NCBI GenBank assembly: GCA_019192455.1
Contig: JAHCML010000003.1
Coordinates: forward strand, 539,294-603,293
DNA from: Alphaproteobacteria bacterium SS10
GTDB taxonomy: Bacteria > Pseudomonadota > Alphaproteobacteria > TMED2
Length of the DNA stretch: 64,000 nt
Direction: 5' to 3'
Both the position numbers and the translations under genes were made by a program. Every line of letters starts with the position of its first letter. The first letter of the stretch is position 1. The notes below the pieces were generated by a model. The model was not told where the DNA came from. It saw only the letters and a program-made list of their open reading frames with translations, and did not search any database. This document shows, in pieces, positions 63,748 through 64,000 of the stretch.

Positions 63748-64000
63748 TTAGAACCGATCTAGTAAGCGCTCGATATAGTCGAGTTCTTCTTCTGGGCGTT
63801 CAAATTCGCCAGCGCGGCGGCGTAGCTCTTCCAGGATTGAGCGGGCCCGTTGAACATCGCTCTCGCTTGGGATTTCCACATCACTACCGGTGCCAAACCC
63901 GTCTTGCTCAGGCTCCCGGCCTAGCGGGTCGAGGCCTTGCTCAGTGCCAGGTGCCCGGCGCTGTGAAGGCACACGACCGAAGCGGAGGGACGGTTGGCCA
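63748..64000 (-). CDS. C-terminal end of a DUF4175/TIGR02302-like membrane protein (partial)
   Basis: The frame is open to the window edge (it continues as SLRFGR upstream of PSQRRAPGTEQGLDPLGRE), so only the last 83 residues are seen. They match the C-terminus of large Gln-rich TIGR02302/DUF4175 proteins: VEIPSESDVQRARSILEELR followed by RRRAGEFERPEEELDYIERLL. Members have N-terminal membrane helices; function unknown. Convergent with the zinc-ribbon gene, 13 bases apart. Confidence 0.6.
   Translation of the reverse strand, partial: GQPSLRFGRVPSQRRAPGTEQGLDPLGREPEQDGFGTGSDVEIPSESDVQRARSILEELRRRAGEFERPEEELDYIERLLDRF

Overview
The window reads as a piece of a chromosome from an alphaproteobacterium, most likely a free-living, probably marine member of or near the Rhodospirillales. 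G+C is high (roughly 58-60% by eye). Genes are densely packed, with many ATGA or short convergent overlaps. The families present are mainly alphaproteobacterial: DUF1489, DUF2125, DUF2889, an ELM1-like protein, a MetX/MetW methionine pathway, a zinc-ribbon/DUF3426 protein divergent from ftsEX, and the tail of a DUF4175/TIGR02302-like protein. I found no rRNA, tRNA, CRISPR array, insertion sequence or prophage. Intrinsic terminators are easy to see and repeat a few stem designs.

Layout. 0.1-5.5 kb: a putative zinc peptidase, HMG-CoA lyase, DUF1489, ferrochelatase and a convergent UbiH-type monooxygenase. 5.6-8.7 kb: a MipA/OmpV outer-membrane protein with a TetR regulator, then moaE-moaD-pgsA. 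8.7-11.4 kb: an accessory island between pgsA and uvrC, two genes that usually sit side by side. It holds a ribbon-helix-helix/PemK-like toxin-antitoxin pair whose toxin frame is cut by one in-frame TAA, a sulfotransferase and a small membrane protein. 11.5-16.9 kb: uvrC, a short-chain dehydrogenase and uvrB on one strand. 17-25.7 kb: an MFS carrier, an M48 lipoprotein, a 70-residue orphan, a Gram-negative class GN sortase with its VIT/vWA target, an aminotransferase and a patatin phospholipase. 26-31.8 kb: MsrP without an adjacent MsrQ, a GDSL autotransporter esterase, a YHS protein, a LysR regulator and thioredoxin reductase.

32-43.4 kb: ELM1-like protein, Lrp, DUF2889, accA, an operon of two YbjQ paralogues with an M48 membrane protease, xerD, a large secreted Ala-rich protein whose signal peptide is encoded by a hexanucleotide repeat, then aroK-aroB-corC. 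43.4-51.2 kb: a small orphan protein, a DMSP-lyase-like cupin, secA, a parvulin isomerase and argJ-GNAT-mutT. 51.3-58.5 kb: a methyltransferase, a single-gene MetX-MetW fusion, then chorismate mutase-hisC-tyrA and DUF2125. 58.6-64 kb: a ChaC-like cyclotransferase, plsC-ydcF-ftsX-ftsE, and the divergent zinc-ribbon protein.

Most of the window is housekeeping: haem, ubiquinone, molybdopterin, aromatic amino acids, methionine, arginine, fatty acid, secretion, excision repair and division. The parts most worth a second look are the MetX-MetW fusion, the interrupted toxin and the insertion that carries it, the sortase pair, the DMSP-lyase-like cupin, the YbjQ-YbjQ-M48 operon, the repeat-encoded signal peptide and several palindromic or repeated non-coding sites.
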